Assembly (NCBI RefSeq): GCF_050122995.1
Contig: NZ_JBNLIA010000014.1
Location: forward strand, 62,001 to 126,000
From: Haloparvum alkalitolerans
GTDB taxonomy: Archaea; Halobacteriota; Halobacteria; Halobacteriales; Haloferacaceae
Direction: 5' to 3'
Length of the DNA: 64,000 nucleotides
Below are positions 49,550-57,772 of this stretch, one piece after another; position 1 is the stretch's first letter; each line of letters begins with the position of its first letter. The notes under the pieces are model-generated. The model searched no databases. It was not told the DNA's origin and saw nothing but the letters and a program-made list of their open reading frames with translations. The position numbers and the translations under genes were made by a program.

Positions 49550-52465
49550 ATGACCACGCGCGAGTTCGACGGCGTCCGGCTGGAGAAGGTGCGCGAGCAC
49601 GTCTGGGAGATCCCGCGGGAGGGCGACATGAACGTGCCCGCCCGCGTGCTCGCGTCCGAGGAGCTGCTGGAACAGATCGGCAGCGACGACACGCTCCAGC
49701 AGTTGAAGAACGCCACCCACCTCCCCGGCATGACCGACCACGCGATCTGTATGCCGGACGGCCATCAGGGGTACGGCTTTCCGGTCGGCGGCGTCGGCGC
49801 GACCGACGCCCGAACCGGCTGCATCTCCCCCGGAGCGATCGGCTACGACATCAACTGCCTCCCGGAGGGTACACGTGTTTCCCTGTCTCACGGTCGACGA
49901 GCAAGAATCGAGAAACTCGAGGAAAGATTCGAGCAAGAGCAGGCCGCGGTCGCTGCCGAGAGTGGACTCACGTGCTCGGACATCCGCCTCTTCACGGAAT
50001 CATCAGAAAAGCCCGTCTATGAGATCCGGTCGGAGACGGGAGATCTGGTTTCTGCAACGGCAGACCATCCGTTTCTGACAGAGACTGGCATGCGTGAACT
50101 CGAGGACATCGAGCCGGGAGATGAAGTCTATCTTCATCCCTTCGAGGGGTTCCCGGACGAGGAAGCGCCGGAGTTTATCGTGCTCGATGAGGAGGACTTC
50201 GCCGACGAGGATCCGCAGCTCGTTCGGGTTCTTAAGGAGCGCGACCTGCTGCCGCTTCGTTCCAGCGATGAGGCGTTCCACCGACTGCTCAAACTTCTTG
50301 GGTACCACACTGGTGACGGGGCTTTCGGAGACGGGATTACGACCTTTTATGGCGGTCGGGAGGACCTCGAGGCGATCCGGTCGGATATCGAGGCAATCGG
50401 TTTCACTCCCTCGCGGATCTATGAGCGTGAACGGGATCACCAGATCGATGGCCGGGAGTTCACTCGGACGGAATACAGCGTTCGTGGCCAAGCGAACGCG
50501 TTCAAGCAACTGCTGATCCGCCTCGGCGCTCCCGATGGAAAGAAAGTCGAGTCTGATTTCACCGCTCCGAATTATCTCGAAAAACTCACGGACTGGCAGC
50601 GTGCACTGTATCTGTCCGCCTTTTTCGGGGCAGAGATGAGCGCGCCAGATACGGTCGCCCCGAAGAACTTCTACGCACCATCAGTATCTCACAATCGGAT
50701 CGCTGATGAGGCTGAGGCCGGAGAGGCGTTCCTTCGAGATCTCATGGCCCATCTTGAGGACCTCGGAATTGAAACCAACTCATTCGAGCGGGTGGAGAGT
50801 ACTCAGACAGCGGCTGGAAAGGTCGAACGATTCCGTTTCGGCGTGAGTTCGGAAGCAGAAAACCTCGTTCGGTTTTTCACTCAAGTGGGGTACCGATACA
50901 ACGCGGAGAAGCGACGAAAAGCACTGGTTGCCGCCCAATACCTGAAGCGAAAGGCCGAGGTGATCGACGAGCGCGAACGTGCCGCGGAGAAAGCGCGAGC
51001 AATGGCCGACGGTGGTGCGGCAATCAACGAAGTGAAAGACCGTCTCTCGAGTGTCAACGATCGGTTCATTGAGCGGAGCGTGTACGAGCAACGTAAGGGA
51101 CGACCGAGACCGCCCGCTGACTTCCCGGACTTCTCCGAGTACCAAGAGCGTGTGACCGTTCGAGAAGATGGAGCGGTCTCCACCGAAGTAGTCTCGATCA
51201 GTGAAGCAGGCGTAGCGAAGGTTTACGACATCGGAGTTGCCCACGATGCACACAACTTCTTCGCGGAAGGATTTGTGGTTTCGAATTGCGGCGTCCGGAT
51301 GGTCCGCACCGACCTCACCTACGACGACCTCCGCGGGCGGGAGGAGGAACTCGTCGACGCGCTCTTCGAGGCGGTCCCCTCGGGACTCGGCGGCGGCGGG
51401 ATCGCGAAGGGCACCGCGGACGTGGTCGAGGCGATCCTCGAACGCGGCGTCGAGTGGGCCGTCGACGAGGGGTACGGCGTCCCCTCGGACCTGCGGCGGT
51501 GCGAGGACGAGGGGCGGCGCGAGGACGCGCGGCCGGAGTTCGTCACCCAGAAGGCGAAGGACCGCGGCCGGAACCAGATCGGCTCGCTCGGGTCGGGCAA
51601 CCACTTCCTCGAGGTCCAGCGCGTGACCGACGTGTTCCGGCCCGAGGTGGCCGAGGCGTACGGGCTCTCCGAGGGGCAGGTCGTCGTCCTGATCCACTGC
51701 GGGAGCCGCGGACTTGGCCACCAGACCTGCACCGACTACCTCCGAAAGATCGAGAAGCAACACGGCGACTTGCTCGCGGAGCTGCCGGACAAGGAACTCG
51801 CGGCCGCGCCTGCCGGATCCGCGCTGGCCGAGGAGTACTACGGCGCGATGTGCGCCTGCATCAACTACGCGTGGACCAACCGGCAGCTGATCACCCACCG
51901 GACGCGCGAGGTGTTCGGCGACGTGTTCGACGCCGACCCCATGGCCGACCTCGGGATGGAGCTGCTGTACGACGTGGCGCACAACATCGGCAAGAAGGAG
52001 GAGCACGCGGTCGGCGAGCCGGACGCGGACGGCGAGCGCGAGACCCGGGAGCTGTACGTCCACCGGAAGGGCGCGACGCGGGCGTTCCCCGCCGGCCGCG
52101 AGGAGGTGCCCGCCGTGTACCGCGACGTCGGCCAGCCCGTGATCATCCCGGGGAGCATGGGCGCGGGGTCGTACGTGCTCCGCGGCGGCGACGCCTCGCT
52201 CGACACCTCGTTCGGCTCGACCGCCCACGGCGCCGGCCGCCTGATGAGCCGGACGCAGGCCAAACAGGAGTTCTGGGGCGGCGACGTGCAGGACGACCTC
52301 GCGGAGCAACAGAAGATCTACGTGAAGGCGCAGTCCGGCGCGACCATCGCCGAGGAGGCGCCCGGCGTCTACAAGGACGTGGACGAGGTCGTCCGCGTCA
52401 GCGACGAACTGGGCATCGGCGACAAGGTGGCGCGGACGTTCCCAGTCTGCAACATCAAGGGGTGA
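49550..52465 (+). CDS. rtcB: RtcB RNA ligase (3'-phosphate/5'-OH) with intein
   Basis: A 971-residue precursor. The host protein (residues 1-102 and 580-971, 494 residues after splicing) is RtcB, the GTP- and manganese-dependent ligase that joins tRNA exon halves and repairs RNA in archaea. MPDGHQGYGFPVGGV and AIGYDIN are before the intein. GVRMVRTDLTYDDLR, RNQIGSLGSGNHFLEVQ (metal and GMP site), IHCGSRGLGHQ and NIGKKEEH follow. The intein separates DIN from CGVR, so the first host residue after it is the metal-binding catalytic cysteine. Confidence 0.95.
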   Translation: MTTREFDGVRLEKVREHVWEIPREGDMNVPARVLASEELLEQIGSDDTLQQLKNATHLPGMTDHAICMPDGHQGYGFPVGGVGATDARTGCISPGAIGYDINCLPEGTRVSLSHGRRARIEKLEERFEQEQAAVAAESGLTCSDIRLFTESSEKPVYEIRSETGDLVSATADHPFLTETGMRELEDIEPGDEVYLHPFEGFPDEEAPEFIVLDEEDFADEDPQLVRVLKERDLLPLRSSDEAFHRLLKLLGYHTGDGAFGDGITTFYGGREDLEAIRSDIEAIGFTPSRIYERERDHQIDGREFTRTEYSVRGQANAFKQLLIRLGAPDGKKVESDFTAPNYLEKLTDWQRALYLSAFFGAEMSAPDTVAPKNFYAPSVSHNRIADEAEAGEAFLRDLMAHLEDLGIETNSFERVESTQTAAGKVERFRFGVSSEAENLVRFFTQVGYRYNAEKRRKALVAAQYLKRKAEVIDERERAAEKARAMADGGAAINEVKDRLSSVNDRFIERSVYEQRKGRPRPPADFPDFSEYQERVTVREDGAVSTEVVSISEAGVAKVYDIGVAHDAHNFFAEGFVVSNCGVRMVRTDLTYDDLRGREEELVDALFEAVPSGLGGGGIAKGTADVVEAILERGVEWAVDEGYGVPSDLRRCEDEGRREDARPEFVTQKAKDRGRNQIGSLGSGNHFLEVQRVTDVFRPEVAEAYGLSEGQVVVLIHCGSRGLGHQTCTDYLRKIEKQHGDLLAELPDKELAAAPAGSALAEEYYGAMCACINYAWTNRQLITHRTREVFGDVFDADPMADLGMELLYDVAHNIGKKEEHAVGEPDADGERETRELYVHRKGATRAFPAGREEVPAVYRDVGQPVIIPGSMGAGSYVLRGGDASLDTSFGSTAHGAGRLMSRTQAKQEFWGGDVQDDLAEQQKIYVKAQSGATIAEEAPGVYKDVDEVVRVSDELGIGDKVARTFPVCNIKG
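49856..51286 (+). mobile_element. Intein (477 residues) inside rtcB, with LAGLIDADG-type homing endonuclease region
   Basis: Protein splicing element from C103 to an asparagine at residue 579. Block A is CLPEGTRV, block B is TADHPFLT, and block C (first DOD motif) is LLGYHTGDGAFGDG. Block E is LYLSAFFGAEMS, where the acidic residue is Glu and the glycine is lost. Block F is VYDIGVAHDAHNFFAEGFVV and block G ends in Ser-Asn, followed by Cys. Codon choice and GC are visibly lower than in the flanking rtcB sequence, indicating a separate origin. Homing activity may be weakened by the second motif. Confidence 0.93.
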
Positions 52466-52813
52466 GCGCGGGGCGCTCGGCGGGAGATGGGGACGGCGCA
52501 GTTGCTCGCTTTTCACGTCTCCACTCGCTCAGTACAGGGGACTCAGGTATCGTTCAGTACAGCATCTCGGATCCTTGGGGCAGGTGTTGAACCAGTTCGG
52601 TGAGTCAGCCGAGGGTTACAGCGGAACCCAAGGGGACCAGCGAGGCAACGGAAACGGCAATGGCGATGGCAAAGGAAGTGACAAGGTCAACACTCATAAT
52701 AGGCGAATCCATTGTTGGCACAAACGCCCCGGGCTGAAGCAGAGACCCGGGTTGACCAGATCCAACTGGCGATCGTGGCTGAGGTCTAACTCACGTCTCT
52801 CGATTCATCACCT
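52466..52813. other. Atypical, gene-poor stretch after rtcB
   Basis: This 348-base interval is less GC-rich than the rest of the window and has mixed codon periodicity. I see only short open frames, none with domain features. One hydrophobic 30-codon frame on the minus strand at 52605-52697 could be a tiny membrane peptide but has no further support. Confidence 0.5.
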
Positions 52814-53293
52814 ATGGAAGTTGTATTGGCATCGAAACGAATCCGGGATTCACGCACAGCAACCCTCAGTGCGATACTGGTCGTGATACTCGCCCAGATC
52901 CCCATTTACGCAGTCTTCGCGGATATCCCGGTGGTCGGTGATTCATTCCTGGGTGCCGCCATACTGTGGGCCATCGGCGCACTCGTTTGGAGCGGGTATA
53001 CAGCAATTCTGCTACTGGCTCCACTGGCCGATATCCGAAATCATCCGGATCGTGATTCCTGGGGGCCGTTTGAGACGCTGAACGTGTACTCCTACGTCTC
53101 TCTTCGTCAGATATGGATCCGACTGCTGCACGGAGTCTTCGGGTGTATCTTCGCGCTCATCGGCACGGTACTCTTTGTGGCGACACCGCCGCTATTGGTA
53201 CTCCCAACGGTGGTAATGATGGCTTCGGTCATTATGATGGGAGCGCACACTGGTGTGAAAGATCCATCAGAAGAGACGAAGCGGCATCTCTGA
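52814..53293 (+). CDS. Small membrane protein in atypical region
   Basis: A 159-residue protein with four membrane segments (ATLSAILVVILAQIPIYAVF, LGAAILWAIGALVWSGYTAI, LHGVFGCIFALIGTVLFVAT, LVLPTVVMMASVIMMG). Its codon use is less GC-rich than that of its neighbours, as in the bases on both sides, so it is probably acquired DNA. No family is recognised. It lies between rtcB and the zinc-finger-like gene on the opposite strand and could be an orphan gene of a past insertion. Confidence 0.6.
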   Translation: MEVVLASKRIRDSRTATLSAILVVILAQIPIYAVFADIPVVGDSFLGAAILWAIGALVWSGYTAILLLAPLADIRNHPDRDSWGPFETLNVYSYVSLRQIWIRLLHGVFGCIFALIGTVLFVATPPLLVLPTVVMMASVIMMGAHTGVKDPSEETKRHL

Positions 53294-53661
53294 TCATCGA
53301 CAATCGGCGGTCGGTACCACGTCCCACTTCACTACAAGATCCACAGCTGCCACGGCAGCTCCATCTAATATGCGTTCCCCATCCGACGACTCTATTGGAA
53401 TCTCATGCGAGAAATGTGTGCCAGCCCCACATCAAGATCGGACGACGCCGTCGCGACGAGTTCACGCATAGGCCGATTTCCTGTTCTGACCCAGTCTCGG
53501 AAGTCGTCAGTAACCGCGTGCGAGATACGGAGTATGCAGTCAGCACGGCGGACGCGTTCGTTTCACATGGGACATACTGAATAAGCCGCTTAGTGTGCAC
53601 GTCTACCAACCGGCACTTTCGACCAAAAATCTCCGCGAGGAATACGTGTTCAACGAGACCG
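53294..53661. other. Atypical intergenic stretch, possible degraded insertion
   Basis: About 370 bases with low GC for this genome and no supportable gene. Short overlapping open frames on both strands (for example 53403-53609, minus) carry no motifs. It may be the remains of a mobile element or transferred gene, but I find no inverted repeats or target duplications to prove it. Confidence 0.4.
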
Positions 53662-54069
53662 TCAGGACCAGAAGCCGCCGGACCCGCCGCCCGGCCCCGA
53701 CGGCCCTCGCGGTCCGGACGGTCGCGGGTCCGGGTCGATCTCGACGAACTCGCTCTCCGACCGCGGGTCGACCTCGCGGCCGTCCTCGAAACGCACGAAC
53801 GAGAGGTAGAAGGGCTCGCCGCAGCCGGCGTCGGTTGGTTCTTCGTCCGCCAGCCGCCCCTCCTCGCCGCAGACGAACCGGACGCCGTCGGCGTCGTCGG
53901 CCTCGTAGTCCTCGTCCGGCGCGACGTAGGTCCACCCCTCGAGGGGGTACGGCGTCACCGACTTGTCCGCGAGGTAGCCCTCGCGGTCGAGTTCCACGAG
54001 CGTCTCGCAGTGCGGGCAGTGGTAGGTGACGGGATAGCTCACGGGCGAGGATACGCGCGGCGACGGCAT
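53662..54069 (-). CDS. Conserved haloarchaeal protein with CPHC zinc-knuckle
   Basis: A 135-residue soluble protein. YPVTYHCPHCETLVELDREG has a CPHC metal-binding pair near the N terminus and further cysteines in RFVCGEEGRL and DAGCGEPF. A glycine/proline-rich tail closes the protein (GPRGPSGPGGGSGGFWS). The four cysteines could form one zinc ribbon (inference). The ATG at 54069 or a GTG ten codons later (SYPVTYHC) may be the start; the former is the right distance from the TATA-like element at 54095-54105. Confidence 0.75.
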   Translation of the reverse strand: MPSPRVSSPVSYPVTYHCPHCETLVELDREGYLADKSVTPYPLEGWTYVAPDEDYEADDADGVRFVCGEEGRLADEEPTDAGCGEPFYLSFVRFEDGREVDPRSESEFVEIDPDPRPSGPRGPSGPGGGSGGFWS

Positions 54070-54094
54070 AGCTCCGTCGTCGGCCTCCGGAACA

Positions 54095-54105
54095 CCTTTT
54101 GAACC
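54095..54105. promoter_or_regulatory. Shared TATA-like element between divergent genes
   Basis: CCTTTTGAACC lies about 26 bp before the plus-strand start at 54125 and about 30 bp before the minus-strand start at 54069, so one element may serve both directions. Confidence 0.4.
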
Positions 54106-54124
54106 GTGCGGCGAGGGAGTGAGC

Positions 54125-54970
54125 ATGATCGACGAGACGGTCGCCGAGATCCGGGAGATGCGGAGCCACAGCTCCTCGGTGATCGCGCGGAAGGCCGCCC
54201 GGGCGCTGGCGGAGCTGATCGACCGCGAGTACGCCTCCGTCGAGGAGTTCGAGCAGGACCTCCAGCACAACGCGGGCGTGCTCCGGCGCTCGAACCCCTC
54301 TCACGCGATCCTCCACAACGCCATCCGCGAGATCGAGCGCTCCGTCGTGGGCGAGGCGACGACCGTCGCGGACGGCAAGGAGCGCCTCCGCGAGACGATA
54401 GAGGAGGTGGTCGCGGACGTGGAGCGCGGCAAGGCGGCCGCCGCAGCGAACGCCCGCGAGACGTTCCGGGACGGCGAGACCGTCCTCACTCACGACTACT
54501 CCACCACGGTTCTGGAGGCGATGGAGACCGCGACGCAGGAGGGGCTCCACCTCTCGGCGTACGTGACCGAGGCGCGGCCGCGCTACTTCGGCCGGAAGAC
54601 GGCGCGCGCGCTCGCGGCGAACCCCCGCGTCGAGACGACGATGATCGTCGACTCCGCGATGGGCCACGCGCTCCGGGAGTGCGACCGCGTCGTCCTCGGC
54701 ATGACCTGCATCACCGACCGCACCTACTACAACCGGATCGGCACGCTCCCCCTCGTGGCGACCGCGAACGAACTCGACGTTCCCGTTACCGTCGTCGGCT
54801 CCGGGGCGAAGGTGATAGACGACTTCCGGTTCGAGAACGAGTTCCGCGACGCGGTCGAGGTGATGCGCGAACCGGTCGAGGACGTCGACGTCGAGAACCC
54901 GATGTACGACGCGGTCCCGGTGAACCTCGTCGACGAGGTCATCACCGACGACGGCGTCGTGGAGTTCTGA
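54125..54970 (+). CDS. eIF2B alpha-like protein (aIF2B/R15P isomerase superfamily)
   Basis: A 281-residue protein of the eIF2B/methylthioribose-1-phosphate isomerase/ribose-1,5-bisphosphate isomerase superfamily. SSSVIARKAARALAELIDRE opens the helical part. VLTHDYSTTVLEAMETA and VTEARPRYFGRKTARAL lead to the DSAMGHALRECDRVVLGM and ITDRTYYNRIGTLPLVATA core. In ribose-1,5-bisphosphate isomerase the first loop carries a catalytic cysteine (THCN-type); here it reads THDYS as in eIF2B-alpha. It is therefore more likely a regulatory or nucleotide-binding subunit than an isomerase. An upstream in-frame GTG at 54119 is an alternative start. Confidence 0.8.
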   Translation: MIDETVAEIREMRSHSSSVIARKAARALAELIDREYASVEEFEQDLQHNAGVLRRSNPSHAILHNAIREIERSVVGEATTVADGKERLRETIEEVVADVERGKAAAAANARETFRDGETVLTHDYSTTVLEAMETATQEGLHLSAYVTEARPRYFGRKTARALAANPRVETTMIVDSAMGHALRECDRVVLGMTCITDRTYYNRIGTLPLVATANELDVPVTVVGSGAKVIDDFRFENEFRDAVEVMREPVEDVDVENPMYDAVPVNLVDEVITDDGVVEF

Positions 54971-54977
54971 TCGCCCC

Positions 54978-55247
54978 TCAGCGCGCCTGACCGACCGACG
55001 CCTCGCCCTCGGAGGCGAGCGAGGTCGGAGCGTCGTCAGACACCCGGACGTCGCCATCGGCGGTGACCGTCACCGTTCGCCCGGCGTAGGCGAACGTGAC
55101 CTCGCCCGCCTCCATCGTCGCAACCGTGTCGTTCAGGCCGTCCGGATCGACGGCGTCGAACAGTGGGGGTAACTCGAGCACGTCGGTGTCCGTCTCCTCC
55201 GCAACGCGGCGCGTGACGCGCTCGCAGGGCGTTTCTCTCGGATCCAT
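54978..55247 (-). CDS. HalOD1 output domain protein
   Basis: An 89-residue protein. RVTRRVAEETDTDVLELPPL, FDAVDPDGLNDTVATM and VTFAYAGRTVTVTADGDV match the HalOD1 output domain, a haloarchaeal module that ends some two-component response regulators and also occurs alone, with an unknown binding partner. The ATG at 55247 is supported by a TATA element at 55271-55280. The downstream end is a charged tail (SDDAPTSLASEGEASVG). It is convergent with the eIF2B-like gene, with eight bases between the stops. Confidence 0.85.
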   Translation of the reverse strand: MDPRETPCERVTRRVAEETDTDVLELPPLFDAVDPDGLNDTVATMEAGEVTFAYAGRTVTVTADGDVRVSDDAPTSLASEGEASVGQAR

Positions 55248-55270
55248 GGGACGACCTCGCACAGCCACTG

Positions 55271-55280
55271 CATAAGTATT
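55271..55280 (-). promoter_or_regulatory. TATA box of the HalOD1 gene
   Basis: AATACTTATG on the minus strand is about 28 bp upstream of the ATG at 55247. Confidence 0.55.
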
Positions 55281-55364
55281 CGTCAGACAAATTCCCTATT
55301 TCTGACTAGTCTCTGCCGCTTCCGATCATCCCTCCGTTTCTGTGGCCGGGGCGGACCCGGGGGA

Positions 55365-55805
55365 TCAGTCGGCGACGGTGACGGCGAGGGCCGCGGCGGG
55401 CGTCCTCGCGGTCCGCACGAACGCCCCGTCGACGACCGCGAACGCCTCGATGCGCGCGACGAGTCTGCGGGGGCCGAGCGTCGCGCGCAGCACCGGCCCG
55501 GTCGAGGTGACGACGACGTACGGCGGCGCCGCGACCGGCGGCGCCGAGAGCTCCCCGCCCGCGGCCGCGACGGCCTCGACCAGCGCGTCCGGGAAGCGGT
55601 CGAGCGCGCCGGCGCGGCCCAAGGCGGCGCGGAGCGGTCCCCTGACCGCGGTCGAGTCGCGGGTGGCCGGCCGCCCGTCGACGGTCGTCTCGAAGCCCGC
55701 CGCGACCGCGTCCGCGCAGTCGAGCGTCGTCGCGAGCAGGTCGCCGTGCGCGGTCAGCAGTCGCTCGCGGGCGGCGTCCGGGTCGAGCGGCGGCCCGTCG
55801 CTCAC
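55365..55805 (-). CDS. Conserved haloarchaeal protein, unknown function
   Basis: A 146-residue soluble protein. LTAHGDLLATTLDCADAVAA is an N-terminal helix, a loop with TTVDGRPATRDSTAVRG follows, and a beta-rich half contains PPYVVVTSTGPVLRATLG and LVARIEAFAVVDGAFVRT. No motif points to a function. It starts with a GTG at 55805. It is divergent from the BolA gene and may share its control region. Confidence 0.68.
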   Translation of the reverse strand: MSDGPPLDPDAARERLLTAHGDLLATTLDCADAVAAGFETTVDGRPATRDSTAVRGPLRAALGRAGALDRFPDALVEAVAAAGGELSAPPVAAPPYVVVTSTGPVLRATLGPRRLVARIEAFAVVDGAFVRTARTPAAALAVTVAD

Positions 55806-55876
55806 GGTCGAGTCTCGCCGGGGGCGGAGAAACCGGTTGCGGTCCCCTTTTGAGGACCGCGACGGTAGGGAGAGGC

Positions 55877-56200
55877 ATGACTCCCGAGGAGGTCGCGGAC
55901 CTGATCGAGGCCGGCATCGAGGACTGCGTGGCGCGGGTGGAGACCCCGCGAGCGCCCGACGAGGAGCACGAGGACGCCCACTTCGCGGCGGTCGTCGTCT
56001 CGCCCGCCTTCGAAGGGGAGCCGCTGGTGCAACAGCACCAGCGCGTCTACGACGCGGTCGGCGACGAGATGACCGAGTCGGTCCACGCGCTGGAGATCAA
56101 GACGTACACGCCCGCTGCGTACGCCGAGCACGGCGACGGGCGCCTCGAGGCGGCGCTCCGCGAGGCGGGGCTGTTGCCGGTCGACGACGGCGCGGCGTAG
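55877..56200 (+). CDS. BolA/IbaG-family protein
   Basis: A 107-residue protein of the BolA fold. LIEAGIEDCVARVETPR, HFAAVVVSPAFEGEPLVQQH and VHALEIKTYTPAAYAEH correspond to the three family blocks. BolA proteins pair with monothiol glutaredoxins in iron-sulfur cluster handling and act as regulators in bacteria and eukaryotes; haloarchaea are among the few archaea that have them. There is no glutaredoxin partner nearby. An acidic insert (PRAPDEEHEDAH) lies between the first and second blocks. The ATG at 55877 is the best start. Confidence 0.87.
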   Translation: MTPEEVADLIEAGIEDCVARVETPRAPDEEHEDAHFAAVVVSPAFEGEPLVQQHQRVYDAVGDEMTESVHALEIKTYTPAAYAEHGDGRLEAALREAGLLPVDDGAA

Positions 56201-56283
56201 TCGCCGCATCGGACGGAGCCGTCTGCACGACGCCCGCAGCCGCTTTCAGTAGCTTTTACCCGCCATCGGGCGTGGCGTCGATC

Positions 56284-57693
56284 ATGGCAGACGACTACCG
56301 CGTGGAGGAGGACAGCCTCGGCGAGATGCAGGTGCCGGCGGACGCCTACTGGGGCGCACAGACCCAGCGCGCCGTGGAGAACTTCCCCATCTCGGGGATC
56401 ACGTTCGGCCGGCGGTTCGTCCGCGCGCTCGGCGTCGTCAAGAAGGCGGCTGCGCAGGCGAACAACGACCTCGGGCTGATCGACGACGACGTGGCGGCGG
56501 CGATTCAGGACGCGGCCGACGAGGTCATCGCGGGCGAGCACGACGACCAGTTCCCGGTCGACGTGTTCCAGACCGGGTCGGGAACCTCCTCGAACATGAA
56601 CGCCAACGAGGTCATCGCCAACCGCGCCGCGGAGATCATGGGCGCGGAGGTCGGCGACCGCGTCGTCCACCCCAACGACCACGTCAACTACGGCCAGTCG
56701 AGCAACGACGTGATCCCGACCGCGATGCACGTCGCCGCCCTGGAGGCGGTCGAGAAGGACCTCATGCCCGCGCTGGAGACGCTCCACGCCGAGTTGGAGG
56801 AGAAGGAGGCGGCCTTCGACGGCGTCGTCAAGACGGGGCGCACCCACCTGCAGGACGCCACGCCGATCCGGCTCGGGCAGGAGTTCGGCGGCTACCGCGC
56901 GCAGGTCGAGAAGGGGATCAAGCGCGTCGGCGACGCGCGGTTCCACCTCCGCGAGCTGGCGCTCGGCGGGACCGCGGTCGGGACGGGACTCAACACCCAC
57001 CCCGAGTTCCCGGGGCTCGCGGCCGAGTACATCTCCGACGAGACGAACACCACCTTCCGCGAGGCGGACAACCACTTCGAGGCGCAGGCCGCCCACGACG
57101 CCATGTCGGAGGCCCACGGCGCGCTCCGGACGGTCGCGGGGAGCCTCAACAAGATCGCCAACGACCTCCGCCTGCTCGCCTCGGGCCCCCGGAACGGGCT
57201 CGGCGAGGTCGAGCAGCCCGAGAACCAGCCCGGCTCCTCGATCATGCCGGGCAAGATCAACCCGGTCGTCGCGGAGTCAGTCAACCAGGTCCACAAGCAG
57301 GTCGTCGGCAACGACGCGGCGGTCTCGGCGGGCGCGGCCCGCGGCGAGATCGACCTGAACCTCTACAAGCCGGTGCTGGCGCACAACTTCCTGGAGTCGA
57401 CGGAGCTGCTGGCCAACGCCGCGGAAGCGTTCGGCGAGAAGTTCGTCGCGAAACTGGAGGCCAACGAGGACCACTGCGCGGACGCCGTCGAGCGCTCGAT
57501 GGCGCTGGCGACCGCGCTCAATCCCGCCATCGGCTACGACAAGGCCTCGAAGGTCGCCAAGCAGGCCCTCGCGGAGGACAAGACGGTCCGCGAGGTCGCC
57601 GTCTCCGAAGGCTACCTCACCGAGGAGGAAGCGGACGAGGTGCTCGACCCCGCGACGATGACCGAGCGCGGCATCCTCGGCGACGAGGAGTAG
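56284..57693 (+). CDS. fumC: Fumarate hydratase, class II
   Basis: A 469-residue tricarboxylic-acid-cycle enzyme that interconverts fumarate and malate. TGSGTSSNMNANEVIANRA is the first substrate block, NYGQSSNDVIPTAMHVAA the second, and PGSSIMPGKINPVVAES the catalytic signature loop of the fumarase/aspartase superfamily with its essential serine. TGRTHLQDATPIRLGQEF is the fourth. The length is normal for class II fumarase. The ATG at 56284 begins MADDYRVEEDSLG. It follows the BolA gene in the same direction at 83 bp, and its own TATA-like element is weak. Confidence 0.95.
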   Translation: MADDYRVEEDSLGEMQVPADAYWGAQTQRAVENFPISGITFGRRFVRALGVVKKAAAQANNDLGLIDDDVAAAIQDAADEVIAGEHDDQFPVDVFQTGSGTSSNMNANEVIANRAAEIMGAEVGDRVVHPNDHVNYGQSSNDVIPTAMHVAALEAVEKDLMPALETLHAELEEKEAAFDGVVKTGRTHLQDATPIRLGQEFGGYRAQVEKGIKRVGDARFHLRELALGGTAVGTGLNTHPEFPGLAAEYISDETNTTFREADNHFEAQAAHDAMSEAHGALRTVAGSLNKIANDLRLLASGPRNGLGEVEQPENQPGSSIMPGKINPVVAESVNQVHKQVVGNDAAVSAGAARGEIDLNLYKPVLAHNFLESTELLANAAEAFGEKFVAKLEANEDHCADAVERSMALATALNPAIGYDKASKVAKQALAEDKTVREVAVSEGYLTEEEADEVLDPATMTERGILGDEE

Positions 57694-57772
57694 GGCGGTC
57701 GCGGGCGCGATTCGGCGCCGCGCGACTTCCGACCCGACAACACTCACAACCCCCGGGGGCGTACGCCGGGAC

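Noticed and set aside
52605..52697. 30-codon hydrophobic open frame on the minus strand
   Set aside because: It could be a tiny membrane peptide, but it has only length and hydrophobicity in its favour, lies in an atypical region, and lacks a clear promoter.
53403..53609. Possible transposase remnant in the atypical region
   Set aside because: The short frame has no transposase motif, and I see no inverted terminal repeats or target duplications.
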